A stretch of DNA of 64,000 nucleotides from Rathayibacter sp. VKM Ac-2760 (GCF_009834185.1 NZ_CP047173.1:62001-126000), one strand, 5' to 3'. Shown: positions 8,427 through 18,770, counted from the stretch's first letter. Program-made: numbers and translations. The notes: generated by a model not told the origin, from the letters alone.

Positions 8427-11152
8427 TGTCGACGATCACCATCCTCCTCGCGCCGGTCGGCCCGCTCGCCGGAGTCCGCGACGCGCTGACCGACTGGTCG
8501 GCGGCCGGCCTGATCGACCCGTTCCTCTGGGTCGAGCCGCCGATGATCGGGCGGTCGAGCATCTCGGCCCTCGCGGTGCGCGACGGCGTGCTCGAGGGCA
8601 CCACCCTCAACGCCCTCGCCGGAGCGGGCCGGACGGAGCGGATCCGGGTGGTCTCCCTGGTCCCGGCGCTCACCGGCGTCGGGGTGGCGGGCAGCGCCGT
8701 GGAGCAGGAGCTCGCGCAGTTCCTCGAGAGCTCGTTCGGGCAGGCCGAGGTGCTCCGCGTCCGGGCGATCGTCGCGCGCGCCGGGGACACCGCCACGCTG
8801 GCCGATCTCGCCGTGGACGGCTGGCACAACGTGCTGCTGTCGCCGGAGGACTCCAGCGGACCGGCGATGGGGCAGACCCGCCTCGCGGCGACCACGGATC
8901 CGTTCGAGCTCGGGATCCCGGCGGCGGCGGCGCTCGCCGGGCTCGTCGGGCTGTGGACGGGGGTCGAGGGATCGCCGCTCGACGACGAGAACCTGACCTA
9001 CGGCAGGCAGGCGAGGCTCTCGCGCTCCTACTACCGGCGCCTCGGCACCGCCGAGCTCGAGGGCGCGCTCCGCCGGGACGTGCTCTCGATGGATCGCGGG
9101 CTCCCTCTGCCGACGCAGTTCGGCGCCTCGGCGAGCTACGTCGACGACGCCGCCCTCGCCACCCAGACCATGGCGGGACAGCTCTGGGCCCGTCACCCGG
9201 GCGTCCTGCGCGGGCCCCGCGACCCCGCGCCGACGAGCAAGGCCACGGCGATCGGGGCGTGGCAGGCGCTGAAGATGTTCTTCGGCTTCCTGCTCGCCGC
9301 TCTCCGCAACGCGCCGAGGGCGTGGCTGGCCCGGGTGGTGAACCGGATGCGCGCGGATGCGGCGGCCGCGGTGCACGGCCTGGTCTTCGGCAGCGCCCCG
9401 TCCGCCTACGCGGTCGTGGTGAAGGGGGTGACGGCGGACGGCATGCCGGCGAGCTGGCTCGACTACGGCGCTGCGGCGGCCGCCATCGACAAGATCCTCG
9501 ACGAGCAGGGCGGCGCCCCGCGCGACCACGAGGCGCACGCCGACCTCTCCTCCCTGTGGCAGGACTACGCGGCCGCGTCGCTGACGCTCGCGGACGGCGG
9601 CGAGCGCATCACCGGGCTCACCCCTGTGCAGATCGGAGCGCAGCGCGGCGTGCTGCGCCGGCCGGGCAGCATCGTCCCCGGGGTCGACCGGGCCTTCGAC
9701 GGCGTGCCGCCGCACCTGGCCGCGACGGTGGGCCTGCCGCCGATCGAGCCGTTCGACGTGCTCGGCGCCCACACGCTCGAGCAGCGGCTCCGGATCCTCG
9801 CCGAGCAGCCGACGGTCGGCGTCGCCGCGGCGACGGCCCTGCAGGCCTTCGCGAGCTGGAAGTCCGAGCACGGCGACAGCTTCGCGGCCCGGGTGGGCAC
9901 GCGGATCGGCGAGAGCATCGTCGCGGTGACCGGCGAGATCCGGGAGCTGCTCGAGGACATCCGCCGGGCCGCGAGCGCCGACGACATCCTCACCGCCTCG
10001 CAGGCTCAGCAGAAGCGCCTGGCGCGGACCGTGCGCACGGTGCTCATCGTCTTCGCCGCCCTCCTGGTGATCACCGGAGTGCTCCTGGCGACCGGCGTCG
10101 TCGGACTGGCGATCGGCCTGAGCGTTCTCGGCGTGCTCGTCCTGACCGGGTTCGCGACGACCCTGATCGTGTTCCTCCGCGGACAGCGGGAGCTCTTCCG
10201 GCTCGTGAACGCGCGCAACGAACTGCTCGCCCGGGAGGAGCTGGCACGGCGCAACCTGCGGCACGCCGTCCGCGACGCCCGCCGCCTCACCGACGCCTAC
10301 GGCCAGTTCGTGGCCTGGTCGCGCGTGGTCGGCACCGTTCTCGGGGCCCCCTTCGGCCGCGTCGAGGAGACGGCGCTCGCCCCGGACGTCGACGTCGCCG
10401 ATCTGCCTCAGTCGGTGCGCCTCGGCTCCGGAGTCGTCGATCCCGCGGCGGTCGGCAGCGCGGCGATCGAGCTGCGCCGCGACATCTTCGCGATCGGCTG
10501 GCTGGACCAGTGCTGGACCTCCGCGCTCGCCGGGGCGCCGCGGCAGATCGGGCCCCGCGGCGTGGAGATCGAGGCGAACCCGCGCGCGCTCTACCGTCAG
10601 GCGGGGTCGGGCGAGGACAGCCTCCTCCCGATCTGGACGGACGCGCTCCTCGCGCAGGGAGTGGACGCCGCCGTCGGCGACGCGACCTGGTCTCGAGTGC
10701 TCGAGGATCTGGACGGCCCGCGAGCGCCGATCGCCGACCGCCTGCTGACCTCCGTCGCCGATGCGCGGCTCGCCGGCGGGGCTCCCGTGCCGTACGCGGT
10801 CTTCCTGGCCGGCACCGACGACCCGTCCCGGCTGCACGGCGACCGGCTGGACGACGCTCTGCTGACCGACTCGGCCCGCGCCTCGGGTGCGAGCGTCGTC
10901 GAGCGCCCGGACTCGAGGGTCGGCCGGCGGGGCCTCAGCCGCATCGTCGTGCTGACCGAGCTCACCGCGTCGATCCCGGCCTACGAGTTCCTCCTCCACC
11001 GCGAGCCCGTCGGCGGCGGCGGCCGCGACGGCGGCCTCCAGGACGACCCGCCGTGGGCCGCCGCGCCGGTGCGCGCCACGGCGCCCGAGCCGGTGTCGGC
11101 CGAGCCGGCGGCCCTCGAGGTCCCGGATCTGTTCGACGGGATGCCGTTCTGA
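8426..11152 (+). CDS. Large conserved-context membrane protein of the VWA/tubulin train
   Basis: The ATG overlaps the previous stop (TGATG). The 908-residue product has an N-terminal alpha/beta region that reads like a Rossmann-type or receptor fold (ITILLAPVGPLAG, IRVVSLVPAL). An amphipathic helix lies near 275-290. Two adjacent membrane helices lie at about 536-582 (TVLIVFAALLVITGVLLATG and the following GLAIGLSVLGVLVLTG), followed by a basic helical segment and a mixed C-terminal domain. I do not recognise a named family. Tight coupling to the tubulin-like gene suggests that it anchors or partners that protein at the membrane. Confidence 0.7.
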   Translation: MSTITILLAPVGPLAGVRDALTDWSAAGLIDPFLWVEPPMIGRSSISALAVRDGVLEGTTLNALAGAGRTERIRVVSLVPALTGVGVAGSAVEQELAQFLESSFGQAEVLRVRAIVARAGDTATLADLAVDGWHNVLLSPEDSSGPAMGQTRLAATTDPFELGIPAAAALAGLVGLWTGVEGSPLDDENLTYGRQARLSRSYYRRLGTAELEGALRRDVLSMDRGLPLPTQFGASASYVDDAALATQTMAGQLWARHPGVLRGPRDPAPTSKATAIGAWQALKMFFGFLLAALRNAPRAWLARVVNRMRADAAAAVHGLVFGSAPSAYAVVVKGVTADGMPASWLDYGAAAAAIDKILDEQGGAPRDHEAHADLSSLWQDYAAASLTLADGGERITGLTPVQIGAQRGVLRRPGSIVPGVDRAFDGVPPHLAATVGLPPIEPFDVLGAHTLEQRLRILAEQPTVGVAAATALQAFASWKSEHGDSFAARVGTRIGESIVAVTGEIRELLEDIRRAASADDILTASQAQQKRLARTVRTVLIVFAALLVITGVLLATGVVGLAIGLSVLGVLVLTGFATTLIVFLRGQRELFRLVNARNELLAREELARRNLRHAVRDARRLTDAYGQFVAWSRVVGTVLGAPFGRVEETALAPDVDVADLPQSVRLGSGVVDPAAVGSAAIELRRDIFAIGWLDQCWTSALAGAPRQIGPRGVEIEANPRALYRQAGSGEDSLLPIWTDALLAQGVDAAVGDATWSRVLEDLDGPRAPIADRLLTSVADARLAGGAPVPYAVFLAGTDDPSRLHGDRLDDALLTDSARASGASVVERPDSRVGRRGLSRIVVLTELTASIPAYEFLLHREPVGGGGRDGGLQDDPPWAAAPVRATAPEPVSAEPAALEVPDLFDGMPF

Positions 11153-11199
11153 TGGCCGGCCGCCGACCGATCGACCGAGCAGGAGTGCAGGGTGCCTGA
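11152..11199 (+). other. 15-codon mini-ORF bridging to the next gene
   Basis: A second TGATG junction opens a 15-codon frame (MAGRRPIDRAGVQGA). Its stop lies eight bases inside the following gene, whose GTG is at 11192. The frame covers that gene's AGGAG ribosome-binding sequence. The arrangement parallels the mini-ORF at 4821 and probably serves translational coupling only. Confidence 0.35.
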
Positions 11200-13731
11200 C
11201 GAGCACGAGGAGAGACGACTGCGCTTCCTCAGCGCCTGGGCGGAGGACGTCACGCGCCGCGGTCACCGCGCGCCGTCCGCCGACGAGCTCCGGCGCCTCG
11301 CGACGGCGGGCGCCGTTCCCCCCGATGCGAGCGCCGCCGTCCGCGAGTGGCAGGCGGCCGTCGAGTACCTCCTGAAGCAGGAGCGCATGGGCGCGAACGA
11401 TCCGCAGGACTCCCTGCCGAGCCGGCTGCTCGCGCCGGTGCCGGTCGGTGGCGGCCCGGCGACGCCTCCGGTTTCGACCCCGCCGCGGAGCACCTTCCCG
11501 CCGCCGGCCGCCGCCGCTGCGCCGGTCGCGCCCGCGCCGCAGGTCCAGCGGACACCGCCAACCGCGCCGGCCCTGCAGCCGACCGCGCAGCCGACCGCGC
11601 AGCCGACCGCGCAGCCGACCCCGCAGCCGACCCCGCAGCAGTCCCCGGAGGACGCCGTGCTCGTCGCGCTCAAGCAGTGGCGCGAGCAGGCGATCGCCCG
11701 GGAGGTGCCCGGGATCGCCCAGCTGACCGAGACCCACCTCCGCCTCGTGGCGCGCTCGCGCAAGAGCGAGGCGGACGAGCTGAGGGCCACCTTCGCCCCC
11801 GTCGTGCGCCAGTTCGCCGACGACATCGCGGCGGTCGTCGCCCGCACGCTCGGGAGCGGCTCCGCGGCGGCCCCGGCGGCCGGTGCTCCCGCCCCGGCGG
11901 CCCCCGCTGCGACGCACGCGCGGCCCTCGACCGCCGCCACCGCGCGCAGCACCCCCCGCCGCCGCCGGCGCCCCTGGCCGCCGCCCCCGCCGCCGCTCCC
12001 GCCCCGGCGCCCGGCATCGACCCCGCCTCCTTCGCCCCCTACGCCTTCGGCGACTCGGAGGGGGTGCCCGCCCCGCTGCGGCTCTCGCCCGGCCCCGGGG
12101 GCTCCCTCCGCGCGGTCTGGCCGGCGCCGGAGGGCGGCGGCACGGCCGTCTTCCGCGTCGTCACGGCCGACGAGCACGCTCCCTACTCGCCGGACGACGG
12201 CCACCTGGTCGCCGCGACGGTCGCGGTCGACGCGCTCGACGAGCGGCCGTTCGTCACCGCCGTGCGGCACTACCAGGTCTGGCGCAACGTCGGACGCGAC
12301 GTGCAGGACGCCGTCCTCGGGCAGCCCTCGCTGCACGCCTTCGGCGCGGTCGTCGCCCCGGTCGTCGACATCGACGTCCAGGAGGACGAGGGCCGGGTGA
12401 TCGGCCGCTGGCGCGCCCACTCCGGGACCACTCGGGTCCAGGTCTTCCGGGTGCCCCGATCCCGGGGCGCCCTGTCCGTCGGCGACCCCGGCTTCCGGAT
12501 CCTCGCGGACGAGGCGAACCTCGGCGGCTTCGTCGACCGGGGCGCGGTGCGCGGCGAGAAGTACCTCTACCAGGTGTTCGCGGAGGCGGTGATCGACGGC
12601 GTCCCGCGCCTGTCGGCGCCCACCTCGCTGCCGATCGACATCCCCACCGTGCACGAGCCCGTCCTCGATCTCGCCTTCGAGCTGCACGACGACGCCGACG
12701 CCCCCTTCTTCGACCTCTCCTGGACGGTGCCGCCGGGCGGCGACGTCGTCATCCACCGCACGACGGCGCCGCCGAGTGCCGGGATCGAGCGCGAGATCGT
12801 GCCGGAGTCGGTCCTCCCGCAGGCGAACCTGCCGGCGGAGACGCGCCTGGCGCACCCGATCACGACGGACGGTCCGCGCGCCTCGATGCGCGACGTGCCG
12901 TGGCCGCGCGGCTGGACCCGGGCCTACTTCACGGTCGTCGTGCTGATGGACGGTCAGGCGTTCGTCGGCAGGACGGTCCGCGGTGTCCGCGTCCCCCCGG
13001 TCGCGCAGCTCCGGATCGTCGAGCGCGTGCACAACCAGCGGATCACCTTCGAGTGGCCGGACGGCGCGGACGTCGTGATGGCGTACCGGTCGCCCGTCGG
13101 GCTCGACTCGGCGCTCGCCGTCCAGGGCGAGCCGCGGGAGATCTCGAAGTCGGAGTACTTCGACCGCGGATCGCTGGAGTTCCGCACCGGCGAGCTCGAC
13201 ACGCTCGGCTGCGAGGTGCACCTGGTCGCCGTCGCGTTCGACGGCGGACGGCGCGTGCTCAGCACGGCGCGCAGCATCGTCTACGCCGGGCTGCTGCGGC
13301 TGAGCTACCGGTGCGTGATCAAGCGGAGCCTGATGGGCCGCTACTCGGCGACGCTCACCCTCTCCTCCGAGCGGGCGCTCGAGGGGTCGCCGCCGTTCGT
13401 GCTGGTGCACAACCCCGAGCGGTTCCCCCTGACGATCGCCGACGGCACGCCGCTCGCCGTCGTCCCGGACGTGGACGACGTCGTCGCTCCGACCCGGCGC
13501 TTCGTCCCCGGGGCGATGGCGCCCGGCTCCGAGCAGACCGGCTGGCGCACCGATGCGGAGGCGTGGCAGCAGGACGTACCGCGGCCGACGGGGTACGTCC
13601 GCCTGTTCGTCGACCTGCCGAGCGCGATCCTGCGCCGCGTCGCCCTGCTCGACCCTCCGATCGAGACCCTGCGCGTGCAGAGCCTCAAGGAGAAGGTCGG
13701 CGGCTTCCAGAACCGAGGACGCGGTGCCTGA
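11192..13731 (+). CDS. Pro-rich linker protein with C-terminal beta-domains, apparent -1 frameshift near 11,956
   Basis: The N-terminal part (to about codon 255) has a helical domain, a QPTA/QPTP repeat linker and a second helical domain (LKQWREQAIAREV). Coding then moves from one frame to the -1 frame at a run of six C's (11952-11957) inside an Ala/Pro-rich linker. The downstream frame continues for ~590 residues with beta-rich domains resembling fibronectin-type or Ig modules (RITFEWPDGADVVMAY) and ends at 13731. Adding one base would give an 846-residue protein. Either a base is missing from the sequence, the gene is broken, or translation slips; the intact downstream frame favours the first. 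No family is recognised. It overlaps the GAP1-like gene by eight bases. Confidence 0.7.
11576..11640 (+). repeat. 12-bp tandem repeat coding QPTA/QPTP
   Basis: Five copies of CAGCCGACCGCG or CAGCCGACCCCG in register encode QPTA (three times) then QPTP (twice), inside the Pro-rich linker of the surrounding gene. It keeps the reading frame, so copy-number change would only lengthen the linker. Confidence 0.85.
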
Positions 13732-16546
13732 CCGGGACGCGGCGGACGGCTCCCGCTGGAGCCAGGTGACCTACACGCTCGACCAGGGCTGGCGGATCCA
13801 GCTGCGGTCCGGCGAGCCCACGGCGGCGGAGATCGAGCTGGTGACCGCCGCGGCCGTCACGAGCTTCGGCGCGCACGCGAAGCTCTCGGACTTCCCCGCC
13901 GCCGCCGAGCTCGAGGCGCGCCCGCTCCGGCTCGTGCACCTCGCTCACGAGGACGGCTCGGCGGTCTACCTCCAGGCCGCGGAGGCCGGAGCCGACAGCA
14001 CCGGCCGCCCCGACAACGTCTACAACCACGTCGTCTTCGACCGTCGGCCCGAGGAGCCGACGCCGCCGCTGCGCCCGATCGAGCTCTGGCGCTCCCCCGA
14101 CCTCCTCGCGCCGTTCGCCCACCTCGAGGTCGCGGCCGCTCGGCTGCGGGCGGAGGGGATGCCGCAGCGGGGCGGGATCGTCACGCTCGACTCGGTCGTC
14201 TCCTTCGTCTGCGATCCGAGCACCTGGCGCGCCGGGGTCCTCTCCGTCCTGATGGACGCCGCCGCCGCCGCCCTGCGCGGCGGCCCCCCGGTCGTCCTCC
14301 TCGCGGACTCGCAGGACACCGGGGCGCTGTGGCTGGGAGCGGTGCAGCGCCTGATGGCGCCGTCGACCGCCCGCACGCTGTCCTGGTCGCTCTACGAGCG
14401 CGCGAGCGGTCTCGCGGGAGCGTGGGCCAGGGGAGTGCACATCGCCGTCGTTCCGCGGGTCGACGCCGCCGAGAGCGCGGCCTTCGCGGGCGCCGTCGTG
14501 ATCGACGAGGCCGAGATGCCGGCGGTCGGCCAGCCGGGAGGCGAGCCGCACAGCACCGCCGCCGGCAGCGAGGTGACCGCCTCCGACTGGTCGGCGGCGG
14601 CGCAGATGGTCCTCGTCGACGACGAGATCGCGCGCAGGGTGCTCGTCGTGCTCGACGAGGTCGTCCTCCGGGTGGGCGATCGCTCGCTCGACCCGGAGTG
14701 GCCGCTGGCGATGGCCGTGGTCGTCCTGGGCGAGGAGACGAGGGACGCCCTCGACGCGGCCTCCCGGGTGCTGCTCGACGCGTCGCCCGACGGCATCCGC
14801 CGGGACGCCGACCTCTACGAGCGGACGGTCGCGGTCGTCTCCGCGCAGATCGGCTCGACCACCTGGGGCGTCTGGCGGGAGCTCGAGTCGCGCGACCCGC
14901 GCTCGTCGCTCCTGGTCCGGGAGCTGATGGGCTCGGCCTACCTCGAGCGCTGCCTGAGCGACGAGGAGTGGCTGCTCCGGGACGAGGGCGTCCCGCTGCC
15001 CGAGCTCGCCCTCCTCGATGCGGACCGCGAGCGGCTGGCGGCGCTCGCCGATGCCGCGATCGCGGATATCGTGCGGCGGGCCGATCAGCGGGAGCCCGCG
15101 AACTCCGCCGTCCACGCCCTGCGCCTGCTCGACGTCGTCAGCCGAGCGGGCCTGCTCGGCTCGGGCATCGCCCGGACCGGACCGGAGGCGGACGACCTCC
15201 TGCGCGGGGCCGCCGCGCTCCTGGTCGAGGAGCGCGGCGTCCCCGTCGCCGCGCGGGCCGGCGCGATGAGCCTCCCCGTGCGGGAGCGGCTGGTCGTCGA
15301 GCTCGAGGCGGTGGCGGCCGGGCGGGATCCGGTCCCCGGCGCAGCCGCTCCGGAGGAGGTCCTGCGCTGGCTGGCCGGCGACGGGCACCTCCTGCCCTCG
15401 ATCGCGGAGCGGCTGAGCGTCCCGGTCGAGGCGCTCCCGCCGGTCCGGCTGTCCCTCGCGATGCTCGTCCTGCGCGAGGGCGTCCCGGTCGCGGGAGCGA
15501 CCGCGACCGTCGCCTACTCCCTCCTCTCCGACTACGCGGTCTGGGAGCAGATCCCCGCCGTCGACCGCCGTCCGCTCGAGCGGGCGGCGGCGCTGCCCGG
15601 CGCGGTGCTGCCGGCCGAGTCCGCGCAACTCGAGGAGGAGTTCGGAGGCCAGCTCCCCGAGGCCCTCGTCGCCTCGGCGCTCGCCTCGGCGCCGATGGGG
15701 GACCACCTCCGCGCTCTGGCCCGGCGGGTGCAGGTCTCCCGGCCCGGGAGCTCCTGCGCCCGGTTCGGGCTCGTGCGGCTCGCGATGGCGCCCTCCGGGG
15801 AGCTCGTGGCCGACCAGACCGCGCTGGAGCTGCGCGACACGGTCCTCGCCATGCGCGCCGCGGCCGATCCGGCCCCGGTCGCTGCCGAGATCGGCCCGCG
15901 CTACCTCGTCGCCCTGCTGTCCACCCTCGGACAGCTGCCCTTCGAGCGGGAGTGGCGGGCGTCCGTCGAGAAGGCCCTCCGCACGGAGGCCGCGTCGGGC
16001 GAACGACGGCGGGCCGACGCCGCCGCGACCACGCTCGCGCTGCTGGCGCGCGAGGACTCGCTCGAGCGCGCGCAGGCGGAGGTCGGCCTGATCCGCCGGT
16101 TCCGCGACGCGTCCGAGGGAGCGGAGGAGCGTCTGCGACAGAAGCTCACGGCCGGCGAGCACGCGCCCCGGTACGCCCTCGGCCTCGCCCGGCTCGCCTT
16201 CCTCACCTCCGAGGACTTCCCCGATCCCTCGCTCGTCGATCCGCGCGCGCGGGCCCTCGCCGAGCTGCGCGTGCCGGACCCGGCCGGCGGCACGGTCCGC
16301 CTGCTCGATCGGCCGCTCCGCGAGCTCGTCGCGGCCGGCGACCTCGATCCGGAGGCGATCGCCGCCGTCCTGGTCGATCAGCTCGGCGCGATCGTCACCC
16401 TCCGCGGCGCGGCGGGCGGCGAGAAGCTCCTGACCGCGATCGAGCGCTCCGCCAAGAGCTGGCAGCGGGATCTCCGTGGCACCCGTGCGCGCGGCTCGTT
16501 CCGCGACGGGCTCGCCTCCTTCCTCACCGATCGAAAGGACCGCTGA
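13724..16546 (+). CDS. GTPase-associated protein 1-like protein (GAP1-N2 type N-terminus)
   Basis: The 940-residue protein starts with the pattern typical of GAP1-N2 domains: VTYTLDQGWRIQLRSG, then VYNHVVFDR and a FVCDPSTWRAGVLSVLMDAA segment. A long helical, Leu/Ala/Glu-rich C-terminal part follows, with no catalytic motif that I recognise. Proteins of this kind were named because their genes lie beside TRAFAC-type GTPases in bacterial NTP-dependent conflict systems. Here the GTPase gene is two genes downstream, which supports the call. The GTG start lies eight bases inside the preceding gene, after a GAGGAC ribosome-binding sequence. A role as adaptor or effector for the GTPase is inferred. 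Confidence 0.75.
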   Translation: MPDRDAADGSRWSQVTYTLDQGWRIQLRSGEPTAAEIELVTAAAVTSFGAHAKLSDFPAAAELEARPLRLVHLAHEDGSAVYLQAAEAGADSTGRPDNVYNHVVFDRRPEEPTPPLRPIELWRSPDLLAPFAHLEVAAARLRAEGMPQRGGIVTLDSVVSFVCDPSTWRAGVLSVLMDAAAAALRGGPPVVLLADSQDTGALWLGAVQRLMAPSTARTLSWSLYERASGLAGAWARGVHIAVVPRVDAAESAAFAGAVVIDEAEMPAVGQPGGEPHSTAAGSEVTASDWSAAAQMVLVDDEIARRVLVVLDEVVLRVGDRSLDPEWPLAMAVVVLGEETRDALDAASRVLLDASPDGIRRDADLYERTVAVVSAQIGSTTWGVWRELESRDPRSSLLVRELMGSAYLERCLSDEEWLLRDEGVPLPELALLDADRERLAALADAAIADIVRRADQREPANSAVHALRLLDVVSRAGLLGSGIARTGPEADDLLRGAAALLVEERGVPVAARAGAMSLPVRERLVVELEAVAAGRDPVPGAAAPEEVLRWLAGDGHLLPSIAERLSVPVEALPPVRLSLAMLVLREGVPVAGATATVAYSLLSDYAVWEQIPAVDRRPLERAAALPGAVLPAESAQLEEEFGGQLPEALVASALASAPMGDHLRALARRVQVSRPGSSCARFGLVRLAMAPSGELVADQTALELRDTVLAMRAAADPAPVAAEIGPRYLVALLSTLGQLPFEREWRASVEKALRTEAASGERRRADAAATTLALLAREDSLERAQAEVGLIRRFRDASEGAEERLRQKLTAGEHAPRYALGLARLAFLTSEDFPDPSLVDPRARALAELRVPDPAGGTVRLLDRPLRELVAAGDLDPEAIAAVLVDQLGAIVTLRGAAGGEKLLTAIERSAKSWQRDLRGTRARGSFRDGLASFLTDRKDR

Positions 16547-17613
16547 TGCCCAGCTACATGATCACGGACGGCGCCGTCGTCACCCTCAGCGACCGGCCGC
16601 TCACCGTCCGCCTCCAGATGCAGGCGGGAGCGGCCCGCCTGGACGCCGCTGTCGCGAGCGGGCTGCTGGCAGCGGCCGTGCGCCCGCGGCCGGACCTGCT
16701 CATCGTCCCGCGCGTGACGGAGCGGACGGTCATCCGCCTGGTGCCGGTCGGCTCCGAGCTCTTCCCCGCGGGCGCCGTCGCCCACGTCAGCGTCGGGATC
16801 GACGACACCCGGTCGGCGGACCCGGAGCGGGCGGTCGTCCCGCCGCTGGATCTCGCGGGGCTCGCCGAGCGGGAGGTGCTCATCCTCGAGCCGGGCGAGG
16901 ACGGAGTGCAGGTGCGCGGCGCCGGGCTCGTCCCGCCGCCGCCCCGGCTCGGTGCGACGGCGGAGGAGGCGCGGGTCACCACCGTCGGGATCCTCGGGGC
17001 GCAGTCGGTGGCGCCCACCAGCGCCCTCCACGTCGTGATCGCGGTCGACGGCTCGGCGTCGTTCCGGCGACTCGCCGAGGACGAGCGGGGCGAGGACGCG
17101 TCGACCGCGGAGACCGTGGTCGCCGTCCTGGACGGCCTCTCCTCCGTGCTGACGACGGGCATGCGCCGCGGCGCGGCGGTCGTCGGCTCCTCCGTCGCCC
17201 CCGTCGTCCTCCCGCTCGACGAGCCCGCCGAGCGCGCCGTGATGTCGGCACTGCACCGCTCTCGCCGGTCGAGCGGAGTGCGGTCGGGCGCGCCCGGTCT
17301 GAGCGGCTTCGCGGACGGGAACACGATGACCTTCGTCGTCACCGACGCGGTCCCCGCCGACATCGGCGCCTTCGAGGCCGCGGACGAGATCGACGGCGAG
17401 GCCCGCCACCTCGTCGTCATCGGCTCGAGGGCAGCCTGGACCCTGCAGACGCCGCCGTCGACCCCGCACACCTTCATCGAGACCGATCCGGCCGGCCGGA
17501 GCCTCGCCGAAGCCCTCCGCAGCGATCCGGAGCTGCTGCGCCGGCTCGTCCGCTCCCTCCTCGCCGGCTGCTTCGCTCCCGGCACCGAGGCGTTCGCGAG
17601 GGTCGGCCGATGA
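16546..17613 (+). CDS. Cytosolic VWA-like protein of the GTPase module
   Basis: This 355-residue protein starts at an ATG overlapping the previous stop (TGATG). The N-terminal ~150 residues are a beta-rich domain. The C-terminal half resembles a VWA fold with HVVIAVDGSAS, giving the D168-G-S170-A-S172 metal site, and a late beta strand with FVVTDAVP. It has no signal peptide or membrane helix, unlike the secreted VWA protein earlier in the train. It is directly coupled to the following GTPase gene (ATGA overlap), so the two are likely partners. The VWA call rests on the motif and context. Confidence 0.7.
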   Translation: MPSYMITDGAVVTLSDRPLTVRLQMQAGAARLDAAVASGLLAAAVRPRPDLLIVPRVTERTVIRLVPVGSELFPAGAVAHVSVGIDDTRSADPERAVVPPLDLAGLAEREVLILEPGEDGVQVRGAGLVPPPPRLGATAEEARVTTVGILGAQSVAPTSALHVVIAVDGSASFRRLAEDERGEDASTAETVVAVLDGLSSVLTTGMRRGAAVVGSSVAPVVLPLDEPAERAVMSALHRSRRSSGVRSGAPGLSGFADGNTMTFVVTDAVPADIGAFEAADEIDGEARHLVVIGSRAAWTLQTPPSTPHTFIETDPAGRSLAEALRSDPELLRRLVRSLLAGCFAPGTEAFARVGR

Positions 17614-18770
17614 CCAAGTGCCCGAGCTGCTTCTCGCTGATCGGCGACGCCGCCTTCGCCTGGGTCTGCACGACCGGACGCTGCACGCAGACGCTGGATC
17701 CGGACGCGACCCGCTACGCCAACCAGGACGTCCTCACCGGCACCCGCTACGCGCTCGACCGGCCCGCCGACGCCCGGAACTGGACGCCGCCCGCCGGACT
17801 CGAGTGCCCCGAGTGCAAGGAGCCGATGGTCGACGCGTGCCCGAGCTGCCACTTCGATCTGCCGCAGGGCTACCGCAGCGGTCACGCGACCTGCATCGCG
17901 ATGAACGGAGCGCGCGCGACCGGCAAGAGCCTCTACATCGCCATCGTCGTGAAGCAGCTCGGCGAGCTGGCGCAGCGGCTCGGGACCGTGCTGCAGGCCG
18001 CGAACGACGAGACGCGTCGAACCTACGCGCGAGTGTACGAAGCCCCCCTCTTCGAGGAGCGGGGCCTGATGCCTCCGACTCCTCGTTCACAGAGCGCCGA
18101 CTCCTACCAGAGAACGCCTCTCGTCTACAGTCTCGGGACGATCCGCGGGGTGCGGCGCTTCGTCGTCCTCCGCGACGTTGCAGGGGAGGAGATGGAGGAG
18201 CCGCCCACCCGGGCCGGGCATCTCGCCTTCCTCCGCAACGCCGACAGCATCTTCTTCATGTTCGACCCGCTGGCGGTCCCCTCGGTGCGAGACAAGCTCG
18301 TCGACGTCATCCCGGCGCAGCAGGGCTCGGAAGTGAACCCGCTCACCGTCCTCAACAACCTGATCACGATGAACGGCGGCCGGCTCAGCCGCCTCGCCGT
18401 CGTCCTCTCGAAGTTCGACGCGGTCCAGCGCCTCAGCGAGGTCGAGGACGTCGCCTGGTCCTCGGTGATGTCGAACGCGGGATCCACGATGCTGCGCGAG
18501 CCCGACCAGTCCGACGCCGGCTACGACGCGGTCGACGGCGGCCTGCTGCACGAGGAGGTCAAGAGCCTGCTCTACGCGATGAACGCGGGCCCGATCGTCC
18601 TCACGCTCGAGAACCCGCACGAGGGCGGCCCGATCGACCACCGCTTCTTCGCGGTCTCCGCCCTCGGCGAATCGCCCGACGGCCAGCAGCTCAACCCGCG
18701 GGGCATCGCGCCCTTCCGCTGCCTCGACCCGCTCAAGTGGACCCTCGCCCGCACCGGCGTCCTCGCCTGA
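17610..18770 (+). CDS. Zinc-knuckle P-loop GTPase (TRAFAC/DO-GTPase-like)
   Basis: The 386-residue protein has an N-terminal zinc-ribbon-like region with four Cys pairs (C4/C7, C20/C25, C66/C69, C77/C80). A P-loop NTPase domain follows: Walker A G100-A-R-A-T-G-K-S107, a DxxG switch in LRDVAGEE, and SKFD in place of NKxD. This pattern fits the double-GTPase/TRAFAC-like GTPases found with GAP1 proteins. The switch-like DxxG and the neighbouring VWA-like and GAP1-like genes suggest a regulated NTP switch in a conflict or stress response. SKFD may weaken guanine selectivity. Nucleotide specificity and partner are not visible from the sequence. Confidence 0.75.
   Translation: MTKCPSCFSLIGDAAFAWVCTTGRCTQTLDPDATRYANQDVLTGTRYALDRPADARNWTPPAGLECPECKEPMVDACPSCHFDLPQGYRSGHATCIAMNGARATGKSLYIAIVVKQLGELAQRLGTVLQAANDETRRTYARVYEAPLFEERGLMPPTPRSQSADSYQRTPLVYSLGTIRGVRRFVVLRDVAGEEMEEPPTRAGHLAFLRNADSIFFMFDPLAVPSVRDKLVDVIPAQQGSEVNPLTVLNNLITMNGGRLSRLAVVLSKFDAVQRLSEVEDVAWSSVMSNAGSTMLREPDQSDAGYDAVDGGLLHEEVKSLLYAMNAGPIVLTLENPHEGGPIDHRFFAVSALGESPDGQQLNPRGIAPFRCLDPLKWTLARTGVLA

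Noticed and set aside
8111..11917. 1268-codon minus-strand open frame opposite the membrane-protein gene
   Set aside because: Antisense shadow of a coupled + strand gene; Arg/Gly-rich with no motif.
11940..11990. Programmed -1 ribosomal frameshift
   Set aside because: The run of C's is not in the X-XXY-YYZ register of the upstream frame and no clear downstream pseudoknot is visible; a missing base is simpler.
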